Shown piece by piece: positions 1 to 8,018 of a stretch of 39,059 nt of DNA (positions are counted from its first letter, which is position 1; each line of letters starts with the position of its first letter). A model generated the notes under the pieces. That model saw only the letters and a program-made list of their open reading frames with translations. It made no database searches and was not told where the DNA came from. Both the position numbers and the translations under genes were made by a program. The DNA is from Clostridiales bacterium (GTDB lineage Bacteria; Bacillota; Clostridia; Saccharofermentanales; Saccharofermentanaceae). The stretch covers positions 1 to 39,059 of the forward strand of contig JAFSPU010000013.1 of NCBI GenBank assembly GCA_017451265.1, written 5' to 3'.

Positions 1-73
1 CCAAACCACACCCTCTCGCTACGTACTCCGCGCTTCGCTTGTGCGTAAGTCCGCTCGAAGGGGTGTGGTTTGG
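1..73. repeat. Inverted repeat with 13-bp perfect arms
   Basis: The arms CCAAACCACACCC (1-13) and GGGTGTGGTTTGG (61-73) are perfect reverse complements separated by 47 bp. The interior is GC-rich and has its own short self-complementary words (CGCTTCGC, TGCGTAAG). The element sits directly upstream of an acetyltransferase gene. It could be a REP/MITE-like palindromic element or the hairpin at the end of an upstream transcript. There is no T-tract, so a simple intrinsic terminator is less likely. The window begins exactly at the left arm, so a longer element cannot be excluded. Confidence 0.6.
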
Positions 74-135
74 CGCTACTAGGGGAAATTGGCGCATGGA
101 CGAACAACAGATGCTGGAGGAAAGTCCATTCTCAT

Positions 136-585
136 ATGATTACAACGATTGTGGATTATAGTGATGAACTGAAGGACAGCGTGTTCAAGTTTACGGATGC
201 TTGTTTCCGCGAGCTCGGGAAGGCATTCGAGCCTGACGGCAGGCACAGTTTCTATAATGACATCGAAAACACCTTCGCGATGTTCAAGTGCCTTCTTGCG
301 GATGATAATGTGATCGGAACGGTCGGGCTTAAGAAGATCAACGATGATACCGTGGAACTCAAGGCTCTCTATCTGGATAAGAATTACAGAGGTCAGGGAC
401 TTGGAACTAAGCTCATCAACACAGCGGTCGATGAAGCAAGACAACTCGGCTTTAAGACGATCGTCCTCGACTCCATGTCCGGCTATAAGGACGCGCTGAA
501 GCTTTATGAGAAGACCGGATTCGTGCCCACGGGAAGATTTAACGACAATCCCTACGCGGATGTGTTTATGAAGAAGGATCTGTGA
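136..585 (+). CDS. GNAT family N-acetyltransferase
   Basis: This 149-residue protein has the Gcn5-related acetyltransferase fold. The acetyl-CoA pyrophosphate-binding motif RGQGLG lies at about residues 85-90, after the beta strand VELKALYLD. The C-terminal YEKTGFVPTGRF segment is the usual motif B region. The family transfers acetyl groups from acetyl-CoA to amines; the substrate here is unknown. I chose the ATG at 136 because GGAGGAAA lies at 116-123. An in-frame TTG at 70 would extend the protein into the inverted repeat and adds no conserved sequence. The gene is followed after one base by a second GNAT gene, so the two are probably cotranscribed. Confidence 0.85.
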   Translation: MITTIVDYSDELKDSVFKFTDACFRELGKAFEPDGRHSFYNDIENTFAMFKCLLADDNVIGTVGLKKINDDTVELKALYLDKNYRGQGLGTKLINTAVDEARQLGFKTIVLDSMSGYKDALKLYEKTGFVPTGRFNDNPYADVFMKKDL

Positions 586-586
586 T

Positions 587-1051
587 ATGAGCGTTAAACT
601 GGTGAAGGTAAAAGCAGAAGAAGTCGAGACCGTGTGGAGGATGCAGACGGAAGCTTTTCGAGGTCTGCTGGAGAAGTACCATGATTACGACATAAGCCCC
701 GCGGCGGAACCGCTTTCCAATGTGCAGGCAAGATTTGCCCGGCCCGAGACAACATACTGGTTCATCGAGGCTGAAGGCGAGCGCGTCGGTGTCATCAGAG
801 TCATAGACAGGAACGACGGCAGCCGCAAGAGAATCTCGCCGCTGTGGATCATGGAGGAGTATAGGGGTAAGGGATACGCGCAGGCGGCGATGAAGGCCGC
901 GGAAGAGATCTACGGCGCGGACAACTGGTGCCTGGATACGATCCTGCAGGAGAAGGGGAATATACACCTTTATGAGAAGATGGGTTACCGTCAGACGGGC
1001 CGCGTCGACCGCATCAAAGACGGCATGGATATCGTTTACTACGAGAAGTAA
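587..1051 (+). CDS. GNAT family N-acetyltransferase
   Basis: This 154-residue acetyltransferase-fold protein carries the acetyl-CoA motif YRGKGYAQ in its central part and the family-typical HLYEKMGYRQTGR segment near the C terminus. It starts one base after the stop of the preceding GNAT gene. An AAGGA ribosome site lies inside the end of that gene, which indicates translational coupling. The two proteins are only distantly similar, so this is a pair of different acetyltransferases rather than a recent duplication. The substrate cannot be predicted. The 36 bases after the stop separate it from a convergent aldo/keto reductase gene. Confidence 0.85.
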   Translation: MSVKLVKVKAEEVETVWRMQTEAFRGLLEKYHDYDISPAAEPLSNVQARFARPETTYWFIEAEGERVGVIRVIDRNDGSRKRISPLWIMEEYRGKGYAQAAMKAAEEIYGADNWCLDTILQEKGNIHLYEKMGYRQTGRVDRIKDGMDIVYYEK

Positions 1052-1087
1052 ATCGGTTTAACAATGTTAAAGCCTATGAGATAAGCC

Positions 1088-2017
1088 TTACGGCAGCGTA
1101 TTTCCTGCGGCCTGATAGATCTCGTACCACTCCTTGCGGCTCAGGATGATGTCCGCACCCATTGCCATCTGCTGAACGCGGTCTGCCCTGGTGGTGCCGA
1201 TGACAGCCTGAATGGGATGAGGGTAGCGAAGTACCCATGCGATAGCGACCGCCTCGGGAGTGACACTATGCTCGGAGGCGATGCGGCTGAGAACTTTATT
1301 CAGCGCTTCGAACTTCGGGTTGCCGATGAAGACTCCCTCGAAGAATCCGTACTGAAGAACTGACCACGCCTGGATTACGATGTTGTTCAGCCTGCAGTAT
1401 TCGAGGATGCTGCCGTCTCTTACGATACCGGCGTCGGTACTCATGTTGACGTGAAGACCTGCATCGATCGCGGGAGTGAATGCTGCCGACAGCTGGATCT
1501 GATTGATCGCGATCTTCTCCTCGACATCGCGGGACAGGAATTCGATCATGAGCGGGTTCATATTAGATACACCGAAGTCTATGATCTTGCCCGCCTTGAC
1601 TGCATCGTTGATGGCGTCGTTGATCTCGTCCGCTTCCATGAGCGTGTCGGGACGATGCAGGAGAAGTGAGTCGATATGGTCAGTGTTAAGGCGCATCAGG
1701 ATGCCGTCTATGGCCTCGGTGATGTGCTCCTTGGAGAAATCAAAATACTTAATTCCGTCCTCGCGTCTGATGCCGCACTTGGACTGGATCCACATATGGT
1801 CTCTTAAGTCGGGACGGGAAGACAGGACCTTGCCTACGATCCTCTCACACAGACCGTCTGCATAGCAGTCGGCGAGGTCGAAAGCATTGATGCCGCAGTG
1901 GAGCGCGGTCTCGATCAGGTCTTCTGTCTCATTAGGCGACAGGGAGCTGATTCTCATCATGCCGAGAATAACAGTGGAAAGCTCTTTGTGGTTCTTACCG
2001 AATTCAATGTATCTCAT
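1088..2017 (-). CDS. Aldo/keto reductase (YdhF-like)
   Basis: This 309-residue cytoplasmic protein has the full aldo/keto reductase tetrad: Asp47 and Tyr52 in AFDLADCYADG, Lys80 in IQSKCG, and His121 in LLLHRPD. The C-terminal IGTTR motif contributes to NADPH binding. The family reduces aldehydes and ketones with NADPH; the natural substrate is not evident. The sequence resembles the E. coli YdhF type in length and in the IDSLLLHRPD segment. The start ATG follows an AGGGGG ribosome site. It lies 35 bp downstream of the histidine kinase gene on the same strand. The gap holds an AT-only palindrome (2037-2054), and the two genes may be cotranscribed or separated by a weak promoter. Confidence 0.92.
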   Translation of the reverse strand: MRYIEFGKNHKELSTVILGMMRISSLSPNETEDLIETALHCGINAFDLADCYADGLCERIVGKVLSSRPDLRDHMWIQSKCGIRREDGIKYFDFSKEHITEAIDGILMRLNTDHIDSLLLHRPDTLMEADEINDAINDAVKAGKIIDFGVSNMNPLMIEFLSRDVEEKIAINQIQLSAAFTPAIDAGLHVNMSTDAGIVRDGSILEYCRLNNIVIQAWSVLQYGFFEGVFIGNPKFEALNKVLSRIASEHSVTPEAVAIAWVLRYPHPIQAVIGTTRADRVQQMAMGADIILSRKEWYEIYQAAGNTLP

Positions 2018-2052
2018 GGTGAGCAGCCCCCTTTACAAAATATAAATATATT

Positions 2053-3300
2053 TTACACTTTTCTGATGACTATCTCTACTGTCAATCCGCCGCCTTCGCG
2101 GTTACGGATCTCGAGTCCGCCTCCCATCTTTTCCATAAAACGTGATGCAAGATAAAGACCCAGACCGCTTCCGTCCTTACCGGAACTCTCGGCTGCGGCG
2201 CCCCTGTAAAATTTGCTTGTCAGCATGGCGATCTCGTCTTCAGACACACCCGGGCCCCTGTCGGAGAAGAGGACATGTACGTTCTCTTCGTCAGCGCTGA
2301 AGGACACTTCAAGTGCCGTGCCCGCATACTTAAATGAGTTGCCCGCGATGTTGTCGATAACCTGCTCGAGCCTTAACCTGTCCGCCATGATAAGGCACTG
2401 CGGTACAGCTCCCTCGCATACAACTTCGCCGTAGAAGCGCAGGTCGTTAAGCATGGTCTCGATTATGAGTGAGCTTTCCTCACGCGGTGTGACCTTGAGT
2501 TCCTCGAGCTCATCGAGAGTTGCCTTGAACATGTTGTCGATCAGGTGTTCTACGGAAGTCGCCTTGGACTTGATGACGGCGACCTTGTCCTGCACATCCG
2601 GGTCCTTGTGCTTAAGCTCCATGACCTCGCATGTTGCCTTGATGGTGGCCACGGGAGTCTTGATGTCGTGGGACAATTCCGCGACGAGTTCCTGCTTGCT
2701 TCTGTTTGCTGCCGCCTCGCGCTCAGCGGAATGCTTGAGCTCCTCGCGCATGCGGTCGAATGACTCGGTGAAGGCGCCGAAATAATTGTGCCGCGTCATG
2801 TTAAGGGGCATGTCGAGGTTGCCCTTGGACACGTTGCTCGCGAACACTTTAAGCTTATTGAAAGGTCTTATGTAGAAATACCAGATGACGAGAAGCAGCA
2901 CGATGCCTGCCGCATACGCACTTCCGAAGACGATAAGAAGCTGCGTCTTCTCCTTGGCGACAGCCTGGCGGTACTCTTCGCCGCGTGCATCGAACGCGAC
3001 CTTGCCCAGGATCTGTCCGTCCTGTCTGTAGTCGAACACGGACCAGCCGCGCTTGATGAACTCGTTGTTCATGGTGGCGTAATCGGAGTCGCTTACGAGT
3101 ATGATCTCGCAGGAGTATTCGGCTTCAAGTGCATCGCGGTCTGCGTTTTCGGAGAGTGCCGCGGAAACTGCGTCCGCACGCGTGTTGAGGTCGAGCATGT
3201 CCAGGCTGTACTCGGTCTTGGCTTCGATCCTGAACCACAATACAAGCGCGCACGCGAGCATGAGGATGGTGTACAGGACGGCGATGACTTTCAGCTTCAT
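2053..3300 (-). CDS. Sensor histidine kinase
   Basis: This 415-residue membrane kinase has TM1 at about 4-23, an extracytoplasmic sensor of roughly 95 residues, and TM2 at about 121-143. A HAMP-like linker follows, then an H-box with His211 in ELSHDIKTP, an N-box (NIAGNSFKYA), and the ATP-lid motifs DRGPGV and GSGLGL. It autophosphorylates and would pass phosphate to the response regulator encoded immediately upstream. Its ATG overlaps the regulator's stop codon by four bases. The sizeable external loop argues against the intramembrane-sensing BceS type and for a VanS/PhoR-like sensor. The divergent ABC transporter genes are the likely output target. The signal is unknown. Confidence 0.93.
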   Translation of the reverse strand: MKLKVIAVLYTILMLACALVLWFRIEAKTEYSLDMLDLNTRADAVSAALSENADRDALEAEYSCEIILVSDSDYATMNNEFIKRGWSVFDYRQDGQILGKVAFDARGEEYRQAVAKEKTQLLIVFGSAYAAGIVLLLVIWYFYIRPFNKLKVFASNVSKGNLDMPLNMTRHNYFGAFTESFDRMREELKHSAEREAAANRSKQELVAELSHDIKTPVATIKATCEVMELKHKDPDVQDKVAVIKSKATSVEHLIDNMFKATLDELEELKVTPREESSLIIETMLNDLRFYGEVVCEGAVPQCLIMADRLRLEQVIDNIAGNSFKYAGTALEVSFSADEENVHVLFSDRGPGVSEDEIAMLTSKFYRGAAAESSGKDGSGLGLYLASRFMEKMGGGLEIRNREGGGLTVEIVIRKV

Positions 3301-3992
3301 TTATTCGTCTCCAGGATGTAACCCGTGCCCCACACAGTCTTGATGTATCTGGGCTCGTTGGGGTTCTCCTCGAGCTTCTCGCGAAGTCTCCTTATGTGCA
3401 CGTTAAGTGTGCTGTCGGAGTAGAAGCTGTCACCCCACACCTCGTCGAAAAGCTTCTCCTTGGTAACGATAGTATCCTTGTGCACGTAAAGGCAGGACAG
3501 GAGCGCAAACTCCTTGGCCTTAAGCTGCACTTCGTGGCCGTCTACGCGGCATGAGAGTGTCGCGGGGTCGATAGTGAAGTTTTCCGTGTCTGTTGCCTTT
3601 GCGCTGCTCCCGCTGAGCTGCTTTACGACCTCGAGCCTTTTAAGCTGAACCTTAACCTTGGCGAGGAGGACGCTTAAAGTGTACGGCTTTTTTATGTAGT
3701 CGTCGCCGCCGATGTTGAGCGCCACTAGGACGTCGTCGTCGCTTTGGCGTGCGGATATGAAAAGTATGGGCGTGTCGTATCTTTCGCGCAGTTGCTTGCA
3801 AAGGGTGAAGCCGCTTTCGTTGCCGAGGTTGATGTCGAGAAGAAAGACGTCAGCCGTGTTTTCCTTAAGAAACTCAAGGCACTCGTCTGCAGTGGAGACC
3901 GTGGCGCAGGAGACCTCGAACATCTCGAAATACTCCTGTGTCATGCGGGAAAGCTCTATCTCGTCGTCAATGATAAGGCAGTTATAATTCAT
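3297..3992 (-). CDS. OmpR-family response regulator
   Basis: This 231-residue regulator has a receiver domain with acidic residues in LIIDDE, phospho-acceptor Asp53 in FLLDIN, and Lys in the KKPYT motif. The C-terminal winged helix includes the RRLREKLEENP and TVWGTGY hallmarks of the OmpR/PhoB group. I chose the ATG at 3992 because it begins exactly at the conserved MNYNCLIIDDE. Further upstream in-frame starts would add about 45 non-conserved residues. There is no Shine-Dalgarno sequence before this ATG. A TATACT -10-like hexamer ends only six bases upstream, so the mRNA may be leaderless. The gene forms an operon with the kinase and is divergent from the ABC transporter it probably controls. 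Confidence 0.92.
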   Translation of the reverse strand: MNYNCLIIDDEIELSRMTQEYFEMFEVSCATVSTADECLEFLKENTADVFLLDINLGNESGFTLCKQLRERYDTPILFISARQSDDDVLVALNIGGDDYIKKPYTLSVLLAKVKVQLKRLEVVKQLSGSSAKATDTENFTIDPATLSCRVDGHEVQLKAKEFALLSCLYVHKDTIVTKEKLFDEVWGDSFYSDSTLNVHIRRLREKLEENPNEPRYIKTVWGTGYILETNK

Positions 3993-3998
3993 GATTCG

Positions 3999-4028
3999 AG
4001 TATAGCACATGTAAGAAACAGTTAAGAA
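3999..4028 (-). promoter_or_regulatory. Probable promoter and response-regulator site upstream of the two-component operon
   Basis: On the minus strand TATACT (3999-4004) ends six bases before the regulator ATG. The plus strand carries GTAAGAA (4011-4017) and TTAAGAA (4022-4028), two direct repeats with an 11-bp period. That is the usual geometry of OmpR/PhoB-family sites, and they cover the weak -35 region of this promoter. A further GTAAGAA copy lies at 4082-4088. Autoregulation and control of the divergent ABC genes are inferred. Confidence 0.45.
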
Positions 4029-4055
4029 TTGAACAAGATTCACGTAAAGTATTCT
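4029..4055 (+). promoter_or_regulatory. Candidate promoter of the ABC transporter operon
   Basis: TTGAAC (4029-4034) and TATTCT (4050-4055) resemble -35 and -10 elements with a short 15-bp spacer. The 11-bp-period direct repeats at 4011-4028 abut the -35 side, where an activating OmpR-type regulator would bind. The suboptimal spacer fits an activator-dependent promoter, but this is inferred by eye. Confidence 0.35.
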
Positions 4056-4120
4056 TCCCGCGGCAGCCGTAGAATGGCAGTGTAAGAATTCTGACAAAAC
4101 GAATTTGGGAGGCAATTGAA

Positions 4121-4879
4121 ATGACAACTACAGTTCTTAAGGCCACAGACCTTTGCAAGACTTTTTCTAACGAAAGCGTACAGCAGCATGTGCTGAAGAA
4201 TCTTAATCTTGAGATCAGGAAGGGAGACGTCACGGTCATCATGGGTGACTCAGGTGCAGGCAAGAGCACATTGCTGTATTCACTCTCCGGCATGGACCGT
4301 CCGAGTCTCGGAGCCATCCTCTACGGCAACGAAGAGATCTCCAAGTACAGCAACGACAAGCTCGCACTGTTCAGAAGAAAGCACTGCGGTTTTGTTTTCC
4401 AGCAGAACTACCTTAACGACACCATGAGCGTTCTCGACAACATCATCGTAAGCGGACTTCTTAAGAGCCGTGACCGCAAGGCAATCGCAGCGCGTGCCAA
4501 GGTTCTTCTCGGTGAAGTCGGACTTGATGAGAAGTGTTACAACAAGTTCCCGAATCAGCTGTCGGGAGGAGAGAAGCAGAGAGTTGCACTCGTAAGATCC
4601 GTTATCAACGAGCCGGAGATCCTCTTTGCTGACGAGCCTACAGGTGCTCTTAATTCTCAGAATACCGAGGCTGTGCTTGATGTCTTAACTGACATGAATA
4701 ATAAGGGACAGAGCATCGTAATGGTAACGCATACCATCGCAGCGGCTGAGAGAGGCAACAGAATACTCTACTTAAGAGACGGCGTTATCTGCGACGAGAT
4801 CTCGCTTGAGAAATATGACGGTGAGAATAAGGAGCGTCACGCCAAGCTTCGCGCATTCCTTTCTGATATGGGGTGGTAA
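4121..4879 (+). CDS. ABC transporter ATP-binding protein (MacB/LolD type)
   Basis: This 252-residue ATPase has Walker A GDSGAGKST at 42-50, a Q-loop in VFQQNY (about Gln95), the signature LSGGEKQR from 147, Walker B ILFADE at 167-172, and a switch His in MVTHT. These belong to the MacB/LolD/BceA class that energises FtsX-type permeases rather than importers. It is translated from a GGGAGG site. Its stop is only a few bases before the permease ATG. With the divergent two-component system it most likely forms a stress- or peptide-responsive export/resistance unit. The substrate is not shown by the sequence. Confidence 0.95.
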   Translation: MTTTVLKATDLCKTFSNESVQQHVLKNLNLEIRKGDVTVIMGDSGAGKSTLLYSLSGMDRPSLGAILYGNEEISKYSNDKLALFRRKHCGFVFQQNYLNDTMSVLDNIIVSGLLKSRDRKAIAARAKVLLGEVGLDEKCYNKFPNQLSGGEKQRVALVRSVINEPEILFADEPTGALNSQNTEAVLDVLTDMNNKGQSIVMVTHTIAAAERGNRILYLRDGVICDEISLEKYDGENKERHAKLRAFLSDMGW

Positions 4880-4881
4880 TC

Positions 4882-7224
4882 ATGAATTCATTGTTCTTTA
4901 TTGCACGTAATAATATCAAGAAGCATAAGGGTGAGGCAGCGATACTGTTTCTTCTGATGTTCATGGCAGCGGTATTGCTGTTCGTAAGCCTGTCCATGCT
5001 GATGAGCAAGGACAACACGATCAGAAAGAATACAGAGGAGTTTCATACTCCGTCACTGCTGGTATTCGGACCTGAAGATCTTACTTCGGAAGAGTCTGTA
5101 GAGATAATTAATTCTGTTCCTTCGACTTCTATGTGCGAATCGGTTGAATTCGTTTTCGGTACCGGCAGCTATTACTACGGTGATGTGAGCGAAGAAGATG
5201 CGATCTCGAATGAGTTCTATTTTCTGGACGGAACAAATGACAACTATCTGTGTTCACTGCCTTCGGAGGCTTCCGATCTTGCTGATAACGAGATCCTTCT
5301 TCCTTACTATATCGCGACTTCTCATCCTGTCGGAAGCACATACACCGTTAAGATTAACGGATATGAGAAGACGTTTACGGTTAAAGGCTATGTTGAGAAT
5401 CTTTTCTTTTCCACAGCCATGAGCGTTTCAGGTTATCTGAATGTCGTAAGCCATGATGCTTATCTTGAGATTCAGGGAGCTCTTGATCCGATGTTTACCA
5501 GATATCTCATCTATGCGGATGCTGCAGACGGTATCAGTTCCGGAGATTACGAGAAAGAAGTGTTAACTGCATTCGAGGGCAAGGCTAGTGTAAGCACATT
5601 TGATTACGATCTTGCTGTTCTTGCCGCTACGGCTACAACATTGATCGCTTCTGCTATCGTTCTGGTATTCACAGTTGTTCTGGTGGCTCTTGCCATCCTT
5701 ATCATGTACTTCTCGATCAAGAACTTTATCGAGCTTAATACACAGAATATCGGACTTTTGCAGGCAACCGGTTATACGGTAAAGGAATTGAGATTCGCAT
5801 GCATTGCAGAGCAGATGATAATATGCGTGCTGGCTACTGCGGCAGCAGTCGTTGCGGGATTGTTCCTGAATCAGCCTTTGTGTGCTCTTTCAGGTTCGCT
5901 GATGGGACTGTCCGGCTTCTCCGGTCTTTGTGTTCCTGCTCTGATCGCGACTCTTGTCGGTATCCCCGTTGCGGTTCTTATCGGTTCTTTCTTTGCCACA
6001 GGCAGCTACAGAAAGCTTACGGTTCTTGAGTCTTTAAGAAGCGGAATCACGGCGCATAACTTTAAGCGTAACCACTTTGAACTTGAGAACAGCCGTCTGC
6101 CTTTGGATCTCGCGATCTCAGGCAAGCACATCTTCGGAAGCTTGAAAAAGAGTGTTTTTCTCACACTTATAATCGCAGTTCTTACGTTGGCGATGTGCCT
6201 CGGATTCTGTCTTTATCAGAACTGGGTTATCGATCAGTCGAATCTTCTGAAGCTCGTCGGATTCGAGACATCTGATATTCAGATCTACTGCGCCGGTGAT
6301 GAGAATATGCTTGATGAGCTGAAGAATCATGACGGTGTTCGGAGGATTAATACATGGACAATAATGTCCAGCGTTGAAGTAATGTATCTTGATAATTCCA
6401 CTACTCTTAATATCGATGTATATCAGGATCTGGAATCTTTGGAGCAGGAATACATTCTTGAAGGACATGTTCCTTCCAATGAGAATGAGATTGTACTTAC
6501 TACAGTTGAAGCGGACAAGCTCGGAGTAACGGTCGGTGATATCGTAACAGTCAGAACCTCTGACGGCACAGGTACTGCATCATTCCTGGTAAGCGGAATC
6601 GATCAGAAGATCAATAACGGCGGCAACAAGGCACTGATGTCAGAGTCCGGTGCAATGAGAGTCAACCCTGATTATACTTTCGAGGATGTGCTTCTTTTCC
6701 TTGATGACGGTATCGATGTTAAGAAGTTTAAGAGTGACTTGGAGGAGGAGTATCCCGGTTACCAGATGTCACTTACGGAAGATGTTATCAATACAGCTCT
6801 CAATACATTGACAGCATCCATGAAGGCGATCTGCGTGATCTTCGTTGTCGTTACATGCTTCGTAGTCATATTGACTGAGATCCTTCTGACCCGTTCGCAA
6901 GTCATCCGCGAAAGAACAGATCTCGGTGTGTCCAAGGCTTTGGGTTATACATCCGGAGAACTTATCAGAAGAACGCTCATGACCAACATGCCGATCATCG
7001 TTACGGGAGTCGTTCTGGGATTTGTAATGCATGTTGCGCTGTCGGATAAGCTGATACTTCTCGGACTTGCGATGTTCGGCATCAGGCAGAACAGTTTCCC
7101 GACTCCGCCTGTCTGGTTCATCCTAAGCGGTGCGATCATCCTGGTATGTGCAGTCGTTACATCTTATCTGTGCGGCCGCGGGATATCCAAGCTCGAGCCG
7201 GTCGCGATACTTACTGAGGAATAA
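4882..7224 (+). CDS. FtsX-type ABC permease with duplicated core
   Basis: This 780-residue membrane protein pairs with the preceding ATPase. It has TM1 at about 18-38, a first extracytoplasmic domain to about 245, and three TM helices to about 385. A fifth TM lies near 420 (after LKKSVFLTLI), then a second extracytoplasmic domain to about 635 and three C-terminal TM helices. This is a tandem duplication of the FtsX plan (8 TM), unlike the 10-TM BceB plan with one large loop. The ATG at 4882 follows a GGGGTGG site. A GTG nine bases upstream would overlap the ATPase gene and adds only three residues. A strong terminator follows. Confidence 0.9.
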   Translation: MNSLFFIARNNIKKHKGEAAILFLLMFMAAVLLFVSLSMLMSKDNTIRKNTEEFHTPSLLVFGPEDLTSEESVEIINSVPSTSMCESVEFVFGTGSYYYGDVSEEDAISNEFYFLDGTNDNYLCSLPSEASDLADNEILLPYYIATSHPVGSTYTVKINGYEKTFTVKGYVENLFFSTAMSVSGYLNVVSHDAYLEIQGALDPMFTRYLIYADAADGISSGDYEKEVLTAFEGKASVSTFDYDLAVLAATATTLIASAIVLVFTVVLVALAILIMYFSIKNFIELNTQNIGLLQATGYTVKELRFACIAEQMIICVLATAAAVVAGLFLNQPLCALSGSLMGLSGFSGLCVPALIATLVGIPVAVLIGSFFATGSYRKLTVLESLRSGITAHNFKRNHFELENSRLPLDLAISGKHIFGSLKKSVFLTLIIAVLTLAMCLGFCLYQNWVIDQSNLLKLVGFETSDIQIYCAGDENMLDELKNHDGVRRINTWTIMSSVEVMYLDNSTTLNIDVYQDLESLEQEYILEGHVPSNENEIVLTTVEADKLGVTVGDIVTVRTSDGTGTASFLVSGIDQKINNGGNKALMSESGAMRVNPDYTFEDVLLFLDDGIDVKKFKSDLEEEYPGYQMSLTEDVINTALNTLTASMKAICVIFVVVTCFVVILTEILLTRSQVIRERTDLGVSKALGYTSGELIRRTLMTNMPIIVTGVVLGFVMHVALSDKLILLGLAMFGIRQNSFPTPPVWFILSGAIILVCAVVTSYLCGRGISKLEPVAILTEE

Positions 7225-7234
7225 GGGGATATAA

Positions 7235-7270
7235 GGGGACACTTTTTTGTAAGTGTCTCCTTTTCTTTTT
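7235..7270 (+). terminator. Intrinsic terminator of the ABC operon
   Basis: A 10-bp stem is formed by GGGGACACTT (7235-7244) and AAGTGTCTCC (7251-7260), with one G-U pair and a 6-nt loop. TTTTCTTTTT follows immediately. Its position 10 bp after the permease stop fits termination of the ATPase/permease transcript. Confidence 0.88.
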
Positions 7271-7297
7271 GTAAAAGTCTTTCGTTTGTCTGATAAT
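7269..7297 (+). promoter_or_regulatory. Promoter of the lipoprotein gene
   Basis: TTGTAA (7269-7274) and GATAAT (7292-7297) are separated by 17 bp and resemble -35 and -10 boxes. The -10 box ends six bases before the ATG at 7304. Transcription would therefore start at or next to the start codon, and no ribosome site is visible. Confidence 0.5.
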
Positions 7298-7303
7298 AGT
7301 TTT

Positions 7304-7942
7304 ATGAATAAGAGATTTCTTACATTGTTTGTTGCTTCGGCTGTGCTCATTTCCGGATGCGGTAAATCCCGCAAGTATGATTCGGAGTTTGAAGACGCCT
7401 GCGAGTTTGCATCGTACTGGTGCGGACCTTGTGAAGAGGTGGAAACCTATACTGTTGATACACCCGCAGGTGAGGTTATCGTTCATAAACTGCAGGATAC
7501 TGAGTTCGGGTTTGTTTACACGGTTGAAGAGACGGTGAAAGAATACAGTACGGGGTTATATTCTTCGTATACCACATCTGACTTTTCGTATTATTATCTT
7601 CAGACATTTCTGGAGCAGGCGGACCTGGATGATATCATTTCTGAATATTCATTGACTGTAGAACTGGCCGAACTTCAGGAAAGTGCGACCGAAGGGCTGC
7701 CCGGTTTCTTCCAGCCGAGTATTGATATATATACAGATCTGACTTTGACGGAATATGAAAACGATCTGATCCTCGAGACATTTGTTGATGAGTTGGAAGA
7801 CTTCGATGTCCGCGGTGATTATACCCGCGAGAATGATAATGCATTGGTCTTCTTCGAACTTCACTCCGCCCCGTCCGCCGAAGAAAGCCAAAACGGGTTC
7901 TATTACCACACCGACAACCGAACTTACGGATATCAGCAGTAA
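7304..7942 (+). CDS. Lipoprotein of unknown function
   Basis: This 212-residue protein begins with a lipoprotein signal peptide (MNKRFL, a hydrophobic core, then lipobox LISGC, Cys at about residue 19). It would be lipid-anchored outside the membrane. The mature part is acidic and rich in Tyr, Glu and Asp, with no domain I recognise. The ATG at 7304 is chosen because it begins a proper signal peptide. An upstream in-frame start at 7253 would lie within the preceding terminator. No Shine-Dalgarno sequence is present, and the promoter -10 is adjacent to the ATG. Base composition is AT-richer than the flanking metabolic genes. It stands alone between the ABC operon and the twin-hairpin region. 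Confidence 0.75.
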   Translation: MNKRFLTLFVASAVLISGCGKSRKYDSEFEDACEFASYWCGPCEEVETYTVDTPAGEVIVHKLQDTEFGFVYTVEETVKEYSTGLYSSYTTSDFSYYYLQTFLEQADLDDIISEYSLTVELAELQESATEGLPGFFQPSIDIYTDLTLTEYENDLILETFVDELEDFDVRGDYTRENDNALVFFELHSAPSAEESQNGFYYHTDNRTYGYQQ

Positions 7943-7954
7943 AATACGGGCTTG

Positions 7955-8009
7955 AATTCTGCATATGTCTCTTCACATATTGGCAAAGTGAAGAGCTCTG
8001 TGCAGAATT
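7955..8009. repeat. Structured hairpin repeat, copy 1
   Basis: The outer stem is AATTCTGCA (7955-7963) with TGCAGAATT (8001-8009). A symmetric 5x5 internal loop and an inner stem CTCTTCAC (7969-7976) with GTGAAGAG (7988-7995) follow. The apical loop contains GGCAAA. A T-rich run at 8016-8020 follows, so the first copy might also act as a terminator. The stem is AT-rich for that role. Confidence 0.75.
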
Positions 8010-8018
8010 TGGGCCTTT

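Noticed and set aside
103-128. GGAGGAAAGTCC resembles the conserved GAGGAAAGTCC box of RNase P RNA.
   Set aside because: The rest of an RNase P RNA is not present; the next bases are the start of an acetyltransferase gene, and the GGAGG serves well as its ribosome site.
1054-1072. TTTAAC/GTTAAA hairpin between the convergent acetyltransferase and reductase genes as a terminator.
   Set aside because: The stem is short, AT-rich and has a bulge, with no T-tract.
2037-2054. An 18-bp AT-only palindrome between the kinase and reductase genes.
   Set aside because: It is pure A/T and overlaps a stop codon. Chance in AT-rich spacer DNA explains it as well as any operator.
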